Shown here in pieces: positions 9,041 to 17,686 of a stretch of DNA of 64,000 nt. The stretch spans positions 248,001-312,000 of the forward strand of contig NZ_JAFEWD010000001.1 in the NCBI RefSeq assembly GCF_017355855.1. The letters run 5' to 3'. The notes under the pieces are model-generated. The model ran no database searches. It saw nothing but the letters and a program-made list of their open reading frames with translations, and was not told the DNA's origin. The stretch's first letter is position 1; each line of letters opens with the position of its first letter. The DNA comes from Pedobacter sp. SYSU D00535. GTDB taxonomy: Bacteria; Bacteroidota; Bacteroidia; Sphingobacteriales; Sphingobacteriaceae. Both the position numbers and the translations under genes were made by a program.

Positions 9041-10918
9041 TTATTTCCTGCCCGACTTACTTCCATTAGGTAGCACAATCTTTGGTCGGGGAGCGGCTTT
9101 CATATCCTCACCCAGGTAAAAGCTCAGATGCGGCGGCTGGTTATAAGCCACGTTCTGCCAGGCTATACTAAGACGGTACTGCGGGTCGTGCATAAGCGTA
9201 TATAGTCGGTGATCAGTTGGAATAACGGTAGTATATATACGCAACTCATTAGGGCCGGCACTCATAACAAACTCCTCCCGCCAATCACCAAAAAGATCAG
9301 CTGAAAGATTTGGGTTTCCTCTGCCATTTCCACGTTGGGTATTGGCGCTAAAAATAGTCCCTGCATTATATTTATTGATCCTGCCGCCGCCCATGGTCTC
9401 ACGGGTAAAGTCGCCGTCCCACCAAATTAACCAGGAGCCGGTGGGTACCGGACCGATTTTTTCGCCTTTTATAGAATGTAAGCCGCCTGATCCGGACCAC
9501 CACATTTCTGCACCCGGGCTGCGTGGATCTATATTTTCAGCTACACCTGCACCTACATCTGTATCGATAGAGCCAGTAAAGTAGACTTCGCCTGTCCGGG
9601 CTGCATAAATTGTCACCCCGGGGCCAGCACCTTTTACATAGCCTGAGTCACCCTTGGAGTGATCCTCAATTTCATGCGGGCCGAATACCTCTAAACCAGG
9701 ACGGCTTGGGTCAAGGTCTCCCACGTGAAGGGCATCTCCGTGGCGGAAGCCTGTAGAGAACAATCCTTTTCCATTATCATCTACTACCATCGAGCCATAC
9801 ACAATTTCGTCTTTGCCGTCGTCGTCTACATCAGTAACACTGAGATTATGGTTTCCCTGCCCAGAAAAAGGATTCTTACCGTCTTTGCTATCGAACACCC
9901 ACCGGGAAGTCAATTTTCCATTTCTGTAATCCCAAGCAGCAAGTACCGTGCGTCCGTAATATCCGCGGCACATCACCACGCTGGGCAACTTCCCATCCAG
10001 GTAGGCCGCACAGGCCAGGAACCGGTCTACACGGTTGCCGGTGTTATCGTTACCGCCATTTCCGCCAGGACCACCCCAGCCTTCGGTTGGGTAGCGAGAG
10101 GGGATGTAGTCGGTAGTGGCAAGAGCCGCTCCGGTCAGACCATCAAAGACGGTAAAAAACTCCGGGCCGTCCAGCACCTTGCCAAGTGTATTCGGTTTCT
10201 TACTGCGGTAGTCTTTCGTCGAATCGCCGATCACTTTTCCTTTCCCATCAACGGTGCCGTCGGCCGTCTTCATAGCCACTTCGGCCCGACCATCGCCATC
10301 CATATCAATCACAATAAATTGGGTATAGTGTTCGCCTTCGCGGATGTTGCGCCCCAGATTAATGGTCCATAACAAGGTTCCGTCCAGCTTATATGCCTGT
10401 ATCACCGGCTGATCTGTTAGTCCGTTAAAGGAATTGTCCAATCCTTTCCCTACCTGGTGAAGCACCAGTTCGTACTGACCATCGCCATCAAGGTCTCCGG
10501 CAGATGCATCATGGGGCCGGTAGCCTGTTGGGGTTTTAATTGGGATGCTGAGGAACTGGCCTACTGCCGCATTTGCCGGAATAACAAAGGGTTTACTTCC
10601 CGCTGTTTCTTTTCCATTAACAAGAGCCTTAACCGTGTACGCTATGTTTTGGGTTAAATCCGCCCTCGTGTCAATGAAGTTAGTTCCACCGGTAATAGGC
10701 TTCGTATTTAGCTTTACCGCCGTACCACCGCCTGTACTTCGGTAAAGATTGAAGGCAAGGTTTTCGGGCTCGGTAGCTAATAAACGCCAACTGACGAACA
10801 CCGAGTCGGAAGCGTGTCGTACAGCTACCACTCCGCGGTCGAGGTTTTCCATTACTCGCTGAGCATAAGCCGAACTAACCAAGAAAAAGAAGACAAGGTA
10901 AAGTATTGGTTGTTTCAT
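9041..10918 (-). CDS. Rhamnogalacturonan lyase, polysaccharide lyase family 11
   Basis: The 625-residue secreted enzyme has a signal peptide (1-20, ending SSAYAQ), a small beta-sandwich domain (about 22-115) and an eight-bladed beta-propeller. The propeller has several calcium-type loops, seen as DLDGDGQYELVL and DMDGDGRAEVAMKTADG and again at SVTDVDDDGKDEIVYG. This is the architecture of PL11 lyases, which cut the rhamnose-galacturonate backbone of rhamnogalacturonan I by beta-elimination. The length is usual for the family. It precedes the sugar-uptake operon on the same strand but has its own terminator and 171 bases of separation. Secretion implies action in the periplasm or at the cell surface. 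Confidence 0.95.
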   Translation of the reverse strand: MKQPILYLVFFFLVSSAYAQRVMENLDRGVVAVRHASDSVFVSWRLLATEPENLAFNLYRSTGGGTAVKLNTKPITGGTNFIDTRADLTQNIAYTVKALVNGKETAGSKPFVIPANAAVGQFLSIPIKTPTGYRPHDASAGDLDGDGQYELVLHQVGKGLDNSFNGLTDQPVIQAYKLDGTLLWTINLGRNIREGEHYTQFIVIDMDGDGRAEVAMKTADGTVDGKGKVIGDSTKDYRSKKPNTLGKVLDGPEFFTVFDGLTGAALATTDYIPSRYPTEGWGGPGGNGGNDNTGNRVDRFLACAAYLDGKLPSVVMCRGYYGRTVLAAWDYRNGKLTSRWVFDSKDGKNPFSGQGNHNLSVTDVDDDGKDEIVYGSMVVDDNGKGLFSTGFRHGDALHVGDLDPSRPGLEVFGPHEIEDHSKGDSGYVKGAGPGVTIYAARTGEVYFTGSIDTDVGAGVAENIDPRSPGAEMWWSGSGGLHSIKGEKIGPVPTGSWLIWWDGDFTRETMGGGRINKYNAGTIFSANTQRGNGRGNPNLSADLFGDWREEFVMSAGPNELRIYTTVIPTDHRLYTLMHDPQYRLSIAWQNVAYNQPPHLSFYLGEDMKAAPRPKIVLPNGSKSGRK

Positions 10919-11037
10919 TCCCTAAGCTAAGAAGTTTGGATATTGAGTTGGCCTTTACATCTGTAACATTATTGTAGAAAGGGCTGGGCGAGTAGTTTAG
11001 GCAGAAGAGATAGAACTCGTTTCAGATAGTCCTTAAA

Positions 11038-11071
11038 GAAGTGCAACCTGTAACGTACGGGCTTGCACTCC
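11038..11071 (-). terminator. Probable terminator of the sugar ABC/transketolase operon
   Basis: Arms 11038-11046 and 11063-11071 pair over nine positions with one mismatch. On the minus strand the hairpin is followed by a weak T-rich stretch. It lies 19 bases beyond the last gene of the operon, where a terminator is expected. Confidence 0.5.
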
Positions 11072-11089
11072 TGAATTCTCCTATCGCGA

Positions 11090-12580
11090 TTAAACTTTTA
11101 CTTCCATAAAAGTCTTCCATTCCTGGTAGAACTTTTGCACATCGGCTATAGATTTATCAGCCTGAGTAGTAGACTTGCGGGCGTGTAATTCCTTAAGCTC
11201 GTCAATGGACTGATAAACTCCCCCCGAGAGACCAGCGAGATAGGCAGCACCAAGGGCAGAAACATCCGGCATGGTTCCTACCAGTAAGTTAGTATTCAAT
11301 AAGGACGCCAGGAAGTTCAGTACGAATTTGTTGGAAGTCATGCCGCCGTTCAACATCAACTTTTCCATTGGGATCCCGGTTTCGGTCTCCATCACTGTCA
11401 CAATGTCCATAATCTGATAAGCCACCGTCTCCAAAGCTGCCCTGACCAGGTGATTCCGGTTGCAGTCGAACGTAAGACCCTCTATTGATGCTTTTCGGCT
11501 CATATCCCAGTAGGGGGCTCCGAGCCCGCTAAAAGCAGGAACAATATAGACGCCATTATTATCTTCCACGGACGTCGCCATCTTTTCCGTTTCCGTGCTT
11601 TCTGCAAACAGGCCTAGCTGGTTCCTGAACCACTCCACCACCGATCCGCAAGAAACAATTACTCCTTCCATGGCGTAGTCAATGCGTTCTGCGGTACTCC
11701 AGCAAACGGTTGTCACCATGCCACTTTGTGAACTTGTGGGCTTGTCGCCGATGTTCATCATCACGGAACACCCCGTTCCCAACGTAGCCTTTGCCGTTCC
11801 CGGATCGAAGCAGCCCTCCCCAAAAGTAGCCGCATGGGAATCGCCGATCATCGCGGTAATTGGAAGGGGATCATCAAAAAGCCCATCAAAAGTGGAGGCT
11901 CCAAAATTGCTGGCAGAAGGTTTTAGTTCAGGGAGTCTGATGGTATTTAAACCAAAAGCCTCCAACAGTTCGCGGTCCCAGCTTAACTCGGCTAGGTTGA
12001 AAAACAAGGTTCTGGACGCGTTGGTATAATCCGTCCGATATTGAGCTCCCGCCGTTAATTTAAACAACAGCCAGCTGTCTATAGTGCCAAACATGGCTTC
12101 ACCGGAGGCAATTGCTGCTTGCACATTCGGCACATGTTTATTCAGCCAAATCAGTTTAGAACCGGAAAAATAAGGGTCGATAAGGAGCCCAGTCTTCGAC
12201 TTTATCTCCTCCTCCAGGCCTCTTTCTTTCAGCTCCTTGCAAACGTCGATAGATCTCTTGCATTGCCAAACTACCGCATTGTATAGCGGTCTTCCATCTT
12301 TATCCCATACAACAAAGGTTTCTCTTTGATTAGAGATTCCACAGCAAGCAATTTCCTTCCTGGAAAGGCCTTTATCTTCAAACGCTTGCAAACATTTTTT
12401 CACAGAGGTTAGCACATTTTGATAAATATCCTCAGGATCCTGCTCCACCTGCGCTCCTTCAAGGTAGGAGGTGTGCAGTGCTTCGTTTGCTTTCGCGACT
12501 ACCTGACCATCTGCATCAAAAATAATTGTCTTAGTGCTGCTGGTTCCCTGGTCAATTGCAAGGATATAAGATTTGCTCAT
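11090..12580 (-). CDS. FGGY-family carbohydrate kinase, candidate apulose kinase (glycerol-kinase-like)
   Basis: This 496-residue enzyme resembles glycerol kinase overall: DQGTSSTK at 10-17 (phosphate loop), NQRET at 84-88, PYFSG around Tyr137, TNASRT at 186-191, and SGLGAPYWD in the C-terminal half. It should phosphorylate a polyol or ketose using ATP in the cytoplasm. The glycerol-binding segment is changed: glycerol kinases carry GDQQAA, and here residues 246-251 read GDSHAA. Asp247 is kept but the Gln is replaced by Ser. With the transporter, isomerase and transketolase genes upstream, a ketose such as apulose is a better candidate substrate than glycerol; this is inference. The ATG at 12580 is preferred because it starts one base after the permease stop. 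An in-frame ATG at 12610 would overlap that gene. Confidence 0.88.
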   Translation of the reverse strand: MSKSYILAIDQGTSSTKTIIFDADGQVVAKANEALHTSYLEGAQVEQDPEDIYQNVLTSVKKCLQAFEDKGLSRKEIACCGISNQRETFVVWDKDGRPLYNAVVWQCKRSIDVCKELKERGLEEEIKSKTGLLIDPYFSGSKLIWLNKHVPNVQAAIASGEAMFGTIDSWLLFKLTAGAQYRTDYTNASRTLFFNLAELSWDRELLEAFGLNTIRLPELKPSASNFGASTFDGLFDDPLPITAMIGDSHAATFGEGCFDPGTAKATLGTGCSVMMNIGDKPTSSQSGMVTTVCWSTAERIDYAMEGVIVSCGSVVEWFRNQLGLFAESTETEKMATSVEDNNGVYIVPAFSGLGAPYWDMSRKASIEGLTFDCNRNHLVRAALETVAYQIMDIVTVMETETGIPMEKLMLNGGMTSNKFVLNFLASLLNTNLLVGTMPDVSALGAAYLAGLSGGVYQSIDELKELHARKSTTQADKSIADVQKFYQEWKTFMEVKV

Positions 12581-12581
12581 T

Positions 12582-13556
12582 TTATTCTGCTTTAGAATTT
12601 GCCTTATCAATAATTACAGCTAACAGGATAACGAATCCTTTTACCACTTGCTGCCAGAAGGGAGATACGTCCAGCAATACCAGTCCATTGTTCAATACGC
12701 CGATGATAACAGCGCCCAGTACCGTTCCCATAATGGTCCCGCGACCGCCGGAAAGGGAGGTCCCGCCAATCACGACGGCTGCGATGGCATCCAACTCATA
12801 GCTGATACCAGCATTCGGTTGCGCAGAGTCGAGTCTCGAGGTGACCATAATCCCGCCAAGGGCAGCTAATACCCCTGAAATGGTATAGACAATAACTTTT
12901 ACCTTGCCAATATTAATACCGGATAGGCGAGATGCATTTTCGTTTCCACCAATTGCATAAATGTATCGGCCGAGAGAGGTTTTATTCGTAATGACGAGCG
13001 CTACCGCAATGATCACAGCAGCGATCCAGACTAAAACCGGAATCCCTAAAAACCAGCCTGTTCCAATATAACCGAAACTTGGTCCCAGACTGGAGATTGG
13101 GTAGCCTTTAGTCCACAACATAGTCAAGCCACGGGCAATTGTCAGCATAGCAAGGGTGGCCACAAAGGGCGGAACCTTGAATTTGGTGATGACCGCCCCG
13201 TTAAAAAATCCGAGGAAGCCACCTGTAAGTAAACCAGCGACAATTGTCCCCAGGAGGGTAAAGCCAATAAAAAGATCATTTCCTGGTAGTTCTATACCAT
13301 TCTTCAACAGGCCTGCTGCCACTGCTCCGCTAAGGGCAAGCACAGAACCCACCGAAAGGTCGATGCCAGCAGTAAGGACGACCAGTGTCATTCCTACGGA
13401 AATACAAACATTTACAGAGATTTGCCGAAGCACATTCCAGCCATTATCGACCGTGAGAAACTTATCGGATAAAATGCTCAGCGCCAGGCAGAGCACAAAA
13501 AGGGCGATGGAGGACTGGAATCTACTAAGGGTTGCACGGTATTTTGAAATACTCAT
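12582..13556 (-). CDS. RbsC-type sugar ABC transporter permease
   Basis: The 324-residue inner-membrane protein has about nine to ten hydrophobic segments and the BPD_transp_2 (branched-chain amino acid/ribose permease) pattern. Recognisable pieces are GMTLVVLTAGIDLSVGSVLAL near residues 57-77, and GISYELDAIAAVVIGGTSLSGG, the conserved EAA-like loop that contacts the ATPase. It forms the membrane channel of the importer encoded with the RbsA- and RbsB-like neighbours. The start lies nine bases after the ATPase stop, consistent with co-translation. Confidence 0.93.
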   Translation of the reverse strand: MSISKYRATLSRFQSSIALFVLCLALSILSDKFLTVDNGWNVLRQISVNVCISVGMTLVVLTAGIDLSVGSVLALSGAVAAGLLKNGIELPGNDLFIGFTLLGTIVAGLLTGGFLGFFNGAVITKFKVPPFVATLAMLTIARGLTMLWTKGYPISSLGPSFGYIGTGWFLGIPVLVWIAAVIIAVALVITNKTSLGRYIYAIGGNENASRLSGINIGKVKVIVYTISGVLAALGGIMVTSRLDSAQPNAGISYELDAIAAVVIGGTSLSGGRGTIMGTVLGAVIIGVLNNGLVLLDVSPFWQQVVKGFVILLAVIIDKANSKAE

Positions 13557-13565
13557 TGGAATTCT

Positions 13566-15071
13566 TTATATGGTTTTTGGAATGGCCGCCTTTAAAATAT
13601 TGTCTTCATTTGCTTCTTCAGCGCTGAACTCTGCTGTTATCTTTCCTTCCGACATCACCAGGATGCGATCGGACACAGCAAGGATTTCGGGAAGTTCCGA
13701 TGATACGACGATAATGCCCAGCCCGCTTTGCGAAAGTTCCAGGATCAACTTGTAGATCTCGTTTTTGGCATTCGCGTCGATACCCCTTGTCGGTTCATCA
13801 AGCATAAGCACCTTAGGATTAGTAGCCAGACAACGAGCTAAAACGACCTTCTGCTGATTTCCGCCGCTCAGGTTTTTTACCTGTTGGTTGGGAGAGGGTG
13901 TTTTGATGCGAAGCGATTGCGTGTACTCTTCTGCCAGTTTCGTTTCTCTGTTTCTGTTGAGGAATCCCGATTGAAGAATCCGCCGTATAGTGCTCAGGCT
14001 GATATTCGTCTTGACATCCAAGCCCAGTACCAATCCGTCTTTCTTGCGATCTTCCGGAACCAGTACGATACCAGACTTGATGGCTTCCTGCGGCGACCTC
14101 AACTTGACAACTTCACCGTTGACAAGTATGTTACCGGAACATCCGGCAGGATGAATGCCGAGGATACATTCGAGCAATTCTGTTCTGCCCGCGCCCATCA
14201 ATCCAAAGATCCCCAGTATCTCGCCTTGTCGCAAGCTAAAAGATACCTTATCAAGCGCCTTCTGCCGTCCCCCGTTGTTCAGCTCCAGGCAAAGGTTTTG
14301 CACTTGAAGGATCTCCCTTTCGCCAAACTTGCGTTGTTCGCGATCCAGCGCTTTAATCTCTCTCCCGACCATCTTTTTGATGATAGCATCGTGATTGACT
14401 CCTTCCATGCTACCACTTTCAGTCACCTGTCCATCGCGAAGCACTACATATCGATCAGCTATTCGGAATAGTTCGTCGAGTTTATGTGAGATGTAGACGA
14501 TTGTTTTACCATCGTTACGCAGGTTTTCGATGATGCTGAACAAGACCTCTACTTCGTGATCGCTGATGGCAGAAGTAGGCTCATCCATAATGATAACCTG
14601 CGAATCGGTTAACAGCGCCTTCGCGATTTCGACCACCTGCTGTTGACCCACCTTTAAGTCGCGTATCAGGGTGTCAGGACTCACCTCCAACTTCAAGCGA
14701 TTCAGCAGCTCTTGTGTCTTCTGCCGCATACTTTTCTTATCGAGCATGTCCCAGCCATTCGTGATTTCCCGGCCGAGAAAAATATTTTCGGTGATACTGA
14801 GGTCAGGGATGAGGTTCAACTCCTGGTGGATGATGGCAATTCCCTTTTCCTGAGCTTCTTTTGGATTGGAGAAGCGAACCTCTTTTCCGTCCAGCAAGAT
14901 CCGGCCCTCGTACTCCGGGTAAACGCCGGAAAGGATTTTCATTAGGGTGGATTTGCCGGCTCCGTTTTCTCCGATGATGGCCGTTACTTTAGCTGGTGGC
15001 AATTCCATGCTCACTTCGTTGAGGGCGACTACCCCCGCAAAACGTTTTCCGATTTTTTCTGCTACTAACAA
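13566..15071 (-). CDS. RbsA-type sugar ABC transporter ATP-binding protein (double ATPase)
   Basis: The 501-residue protein has two fused ABC ATPase domains, as in ribose and galactose importers. The first has the Walker A GENGAGKST at 34-42 and the Walker B VIIMDEPTSAI. The second has the degenerate Walker A GLMGAGRTEL near 290, the signature LSGGNQQKV near 403-411, and VLMLDEPTRGID. A degenerate second nucleotide site is normal for RbsA-type proteins. It energises uptake through the adjacent permease. Genes on both sides are within 12 bases, so all are likely on one transcript. Confidence 0.95.
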   Translation of the reverse strand: MLVAEKIGKRFAGVVALNEVSMELPPAKVTAIIGENGAGKSTLMKILSGVYPEYEGRILLDGKEVRFSNPKEAQEKGIAIIHQELNLIPDLSITENIFLGREITNGWDMLDKKSMRQKTQELLNRLKLEVSPDTLIRDLKVGQQQVVEIAKALLTDSQVIIMDEPTSAISDHEVEVLFSIIENLRNDGKTIVYISHKLDELFRIADRYVVLRDGQVTESGSMEGVNHDAIIKKMVGREIKALDREQRKFGEREILQVQNLCLELNNGGRQKALDKVSFSLRQGEILGIFGLMGAGRTELLECILGIHPAGCSGNILVNGEVVKLRSPQEAIKSGIVLVPEDRKKDGLVLGLDVKTNISLSTIRRILQSGFLNRNRETKLAEEYTQSLRIKTPSPNQQVKNLSGGNQQKVVLARCLATNPKVLMLDEPTRGIDANAKNEIYKLILELSQSGLGIIVVSSELPEILAVSDRILVMSEGKITAEFSAEEANEDNILKAAIPKTI

Positions 15072-15082
15072 AATGTTCGGTT

Positions 15083-15709
15083 TTAATGGTTGACGATGTT
15101 AAGGATCAGTGGGATAATTTCCAGACTGTCGGGCACGGCTTTCGCTTGATTTAACTGAACAGAGCCGATAAAGGACACTTTGCTACCTAGCTTCGCGTCT
15201 GATTTAAAGCGCGGTAATACTTCAGCCTTGATCAATTTGTTTAGCTCCTCAGAGACAGTGTTCATCTCCATGGTCGTAGTAAATTCGTCTACGGAAATCA
15301 GTCCGGATCCGTCTCTTGCAGCATTGCCCAGAATGTACTGCGTAGCCAAGAGGACCTTCGGTGCAACGCCTGCTACTTGCAGGTAAGCATTGTCTTCATC
15401 CAGCTTCAGGATCTCACCTTCGCCCTTCACCATGAAATAGCGGATGTTGCCATCGTTCTGCGCGTTGGAGTAGGAGTAGGCCTTCCGAGGGTTGCTCTTC
15501 AACAACTGGGTGAGCTCCGCCAGCGATATAGCCTTCTCTTTATTCGCGGGTAGTGTCTTGTTCAAGAACTTTTTAGCATAGGCCAGCGCATCAAACTCGC
15601 TCGTTTCGGTTGCCTTTTTAACTTCGCTCAGCTTTTTAACATAGATGGAATTATAACCGACCAGTAGAAAGGCTGCGGTGAACAGTGCGTATTTTACTCC
15701 TTTGTGCAT
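15083..15709 (-). CDS. DUF2291 family protein associated with the sugar ABC transporter
   Basis: The 208-residue protein has an N-terminal hydrophobic segment (about 7-23) that probably anchors it in the inner membrane with the rest in the periplasm. The body resembles DUF2291 (segments SLAELTQLLKSNPRKAYSY and VKGEGEILKLDEDNAYLQV). DUF2291 genes recur inside RbsABC-type operons in other bacteria, but the function is unknown. A role in docking the binding protein or in maturation of the transporter is plausible but unproven. It lies between the binding-protein and ATPase genes, with three and eleven bases of spacing. Confidence 0.85.
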   Translation of the reverse strand: MHKGVKYALFTAAFLLVGYNSIYVKKLSEVKKATETSEFDALAYAKKFLNKTLPANKEKAISLAELTQLLKSNPRKAYSYSNAQNDGNIRYFMVKGEGEILKLDEDNAYLQVAGVAPKVLLATQYILGNAARDGSGLISVDEFTTTMEMNTVSEELNKLIKAEVLPRFKSDAKLGSKVSFIGSVQLNQAKAVPDSLEIIPLILNIVNH

Positions 15710-15712
15710 GGC

Positions 15713-16651
15713 TTATTCTTTTTTACCGTAAGCAATGTATTTATCGATGTTTTCGCTGGTTACTACTTCTACCGGGATAGGAAGCTTTTTAGGGAAGTCA
15801 GTCTTGCCTTTGAAATATTCATCCGCATAAGTGGCAGCCAGCTCAGCGATTGTTTTAGGGAACTGCATTGCGGTGGCGGTCAGTTTTCCTTCCTTGATAG
15901 AATTGATAGCATCCTCGGCCCCATCAAAGCCCATTACCTTGACTTTCTCCGCTTTTCCTGCCGCTACAAGTGCCTGATAGGCACCCATCGCCATTGCATC
16001 ATTGCCACAGAAAACGCCATCAATATCGGGATGAGCCTGAAGAATGGATTCCATCACCTCCATGGCCTTATTGCGATCAAAATCAGCACTTTGTTGAGCT
16101 ACCATCTTCAGATCGGGGTAATTATCCACCACGCTATGGAAGCCTTTTGAGCGGTTCCAGGTATTATTGTCGGACACAATGCCCAGCAGCTCCACATACT
16201 TGCCTTTTTTATTGAGGGACTGTACAAACAGTTTCCCTAATTCGATGCAGGCTGAATAGCTGTCTGAAAGAATTTGTGAGGTAGCGGCATCCTTCGAATT
16301 CACCTCCCGGTCCATGCAAAAAACCGCGACGCCAGCCTCTTTTGCTTTCATTACGTTGGAAACCGATCCTGCAGCATCTGTTGGGTTAAACAGGATAGCG
16401 TTATAGCCGGAAGCAATGGCGTTTTCAAAGTGGTCGCTTTCCAAAGCTGTATTATTTTGGGAATCGAAAATCTTCGACTCATAGCCCAGTTCTTTTGCCT
16501 TTTTTGCAGCAGTCTCGGCCAGAAAGACGAACCAGGGATTGTTGAGCGTAGAAACAACAATGGCAATCTTTTTGGAATCCTTTCCGCCGTTTGAAGAGGA
16601 GCAGCCCGACAGTATAGCCAGTATCAGCACGGCAATGGTTAATCGTTTCAT
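15713..16651 (-). CDS. RbsB-like sugar-binding lipoprotein
   Basis: The 312-residue protein starts with a lipoprotein signal (LAILSGC, lipid-modified Cys17) and then shows the type-1 periplasmic-binding fold. Positions that bind ribose in Escherichia coli RbsB appear conserved: the Asn-Asn-Pro-Trp-Phe start, NPTDAAG, DREVN, NRSKGFH, GNDAMAMGA, GFDGAEDA and QFPKTI. The pocket therefore probably accepts a pentose-sized sugar, which suits ribose, another pentose or the branched pentose apiose. As a lipoprotein it would be tethered in the periplasm next to the permease. It is central to identifying the substrate of the whole operon. Confidence 0.93.
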   Translation of the reverse strand: MKRLTIAVLILAILSGCSSSNGGKDSKKIAIVVSTLNNPWFVFLAETAAKKAKELGYESKIFDSQNNTALESDHFENAIASGYNAILFNPTDAAGSVSNVMKAKEAGVAVFCMDREVNSKDAATSQILSDSYSACIELGKLFVQSLNKKGKYVELLGIVSDNNTWNRSKGFHSVVDNYPDLKMVAQQSADFDRNKAMEVMESILQAHPDIDGVFCGNDAMAMGAYQALVAAGKAEKVKVMGFDGAEDAINSIKEGKLTATAMQFPKTIAELAATYADEYFKGKTDFPKKLPIPVEVVTSENIDKYIAYGKKE

Positions 16652-16699
16652 AAAAGGTTAAATTGGTAATGCTCAGTGTTTTTCAGGAATGAGGAAGAC

Positions 16700-17674
16700 C
16701 TATCTTTCCTTCCTCAATAGGTTTATTGCAATTGTTGCTAGTCCATCTTTCGATATTCCATAATGGTTAAAAATCTCTGTTTGTGAACCCGTTACAGTGT
16801 ATTCATCCGGGATCCCTACTATTTTGAAGCGTTTGTTGTATCCATGTTCCAGCAGGTAGGAAGCGCAAGCTTCACCCAGACCGCCGTACACACTATGTTC
16901 TTCCACCGTGATGATCGCTTCCGTTTCTTCTGCAATCTGCTGCAAAAGCTGAGTGTCAAGCGGTTTGATGGTATGCATGCTTATCACTGTCGCTTCAATA
17001 TTGTATTCATCTTTCAATTTTTCAGCTGCTTCCAGCGCCGGCTGAACCGTTTCTCCCGTAGCGATAAAAGCAAGATCTTTTCCCTTCAAGATAATCCTTC
17101 CTTTGCCGAATTCGAAAGTGTTATTTGGATCTTCTGTAAGCAGCGGCATATTCTTTTTACCGAAACGGAGGTACATCGGCTGCTTGCTTGCAGCCGCCTG
17201 TTTGATCGCTTCTTCGGTTTCAAAATTATCTGCGGGGGCAACCACGACGAGATTATTAATGGCCCGTAGCGCAGCGAAATCGTGAAGTGAATGATGTGTG
17301 GAACCTAAAGCTCCATAACTAACACCGGCACTTATTCCAATGAGCTTCACCGGGTTATCAGAGTAAGCGACGTCGTTTTTAATCTGCTCTAAGGCTCTGG
17401 CTGTCAAAAAACAGGCTGGCGACACGGCAAAGGTTTTCTTGCCAGCTGATGCCAGTCCCGCTGCTACGCCTACCAGATTCTGCTCGGCAATGCCGATCTC
17501 TACAATCTGCTTTGGATACTTCTTACCAAAGGGGACGAGCTTGCCTGAACCTCTGGAATCGCTGGTTACCGCGATGATATCTCTGTCCTGCTCGGCGAGC
17601 TCCTGAAGAGTAGCTGAAAATACTTCCAGATTTGCTTTCGCTCCTGTTTTGCTTTCTACAACCGGACTTCCCAT
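16700..17674 (-). CDS. Split transketolase, C-terminal subunit (pyrimidine-binding and regulatory domains)
   Basis: The 324-residue protein matches the second half of transketolase: GIAEQN at 61-66 with the cofactor-activating Glu64, the THHSLHDFAALRAI segment, the RFGKK loop, and a C-terminal domain from about 190. With the neighbouring N-terminal subunit it should form one thiamine-diphosphate enzyme moving two-carbon ketol units. It shares the two-gene form of AptA/AptB, the apulose-4-phosphate transketolase known from D-apiose catabolism, but also of other split transketolases, so the substrate is open. A further metabolic transketolase is presumably encoded elsewhere; its location cannot be judged from this window. 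Confidence 0.92.
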   Translation of the reverse strand: MGSPVVESKTGAKANLEVFSATLQELAEQDRDIIAVTSDSRGSGKLVPFGKKYPKQIVEIGIAEQNLVGVAAGLASAGKKTFAVSPACFLTARALEQIKNDVAYSDNPVKLIGISAGVSYGALGSTHHSLHDFAALRAINNLVVVAPADNFETEEAIKQAAASKQPMYLRFGKKNMPLLTEDPNNTFEFGKGRIILKGKDLAFIATGETVQPALEAAEKLKDEYNIEATVISMHTIKPLDTQLLQQIAEETEAIITVEEHSVYGGLGEACASYLLEHGYNKRFKIVGIPDEYTVTGSQTEIFNHYGISKDGLATIAINLLRKER

Positions 17675-17686
17675 ATGCTGATGTTA

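Noticed and set aside
9725-10372. A 215-codon rightward open frame
   Set aside because: It is antisense to the PL11 lyase and has no recognisable domain.
11090-12580. Straight call as glycerol kinase
   Set aside because: The glycerol-binding GDQQ motif is GDSH here and the gene context is sugar uptake with isomerase and transketolase.
13156-14471. Two rightward open frames of about 195-199 codons
   Set aside because: Both are antisense to the RbsC and RbsA genes, which have full family motifs.
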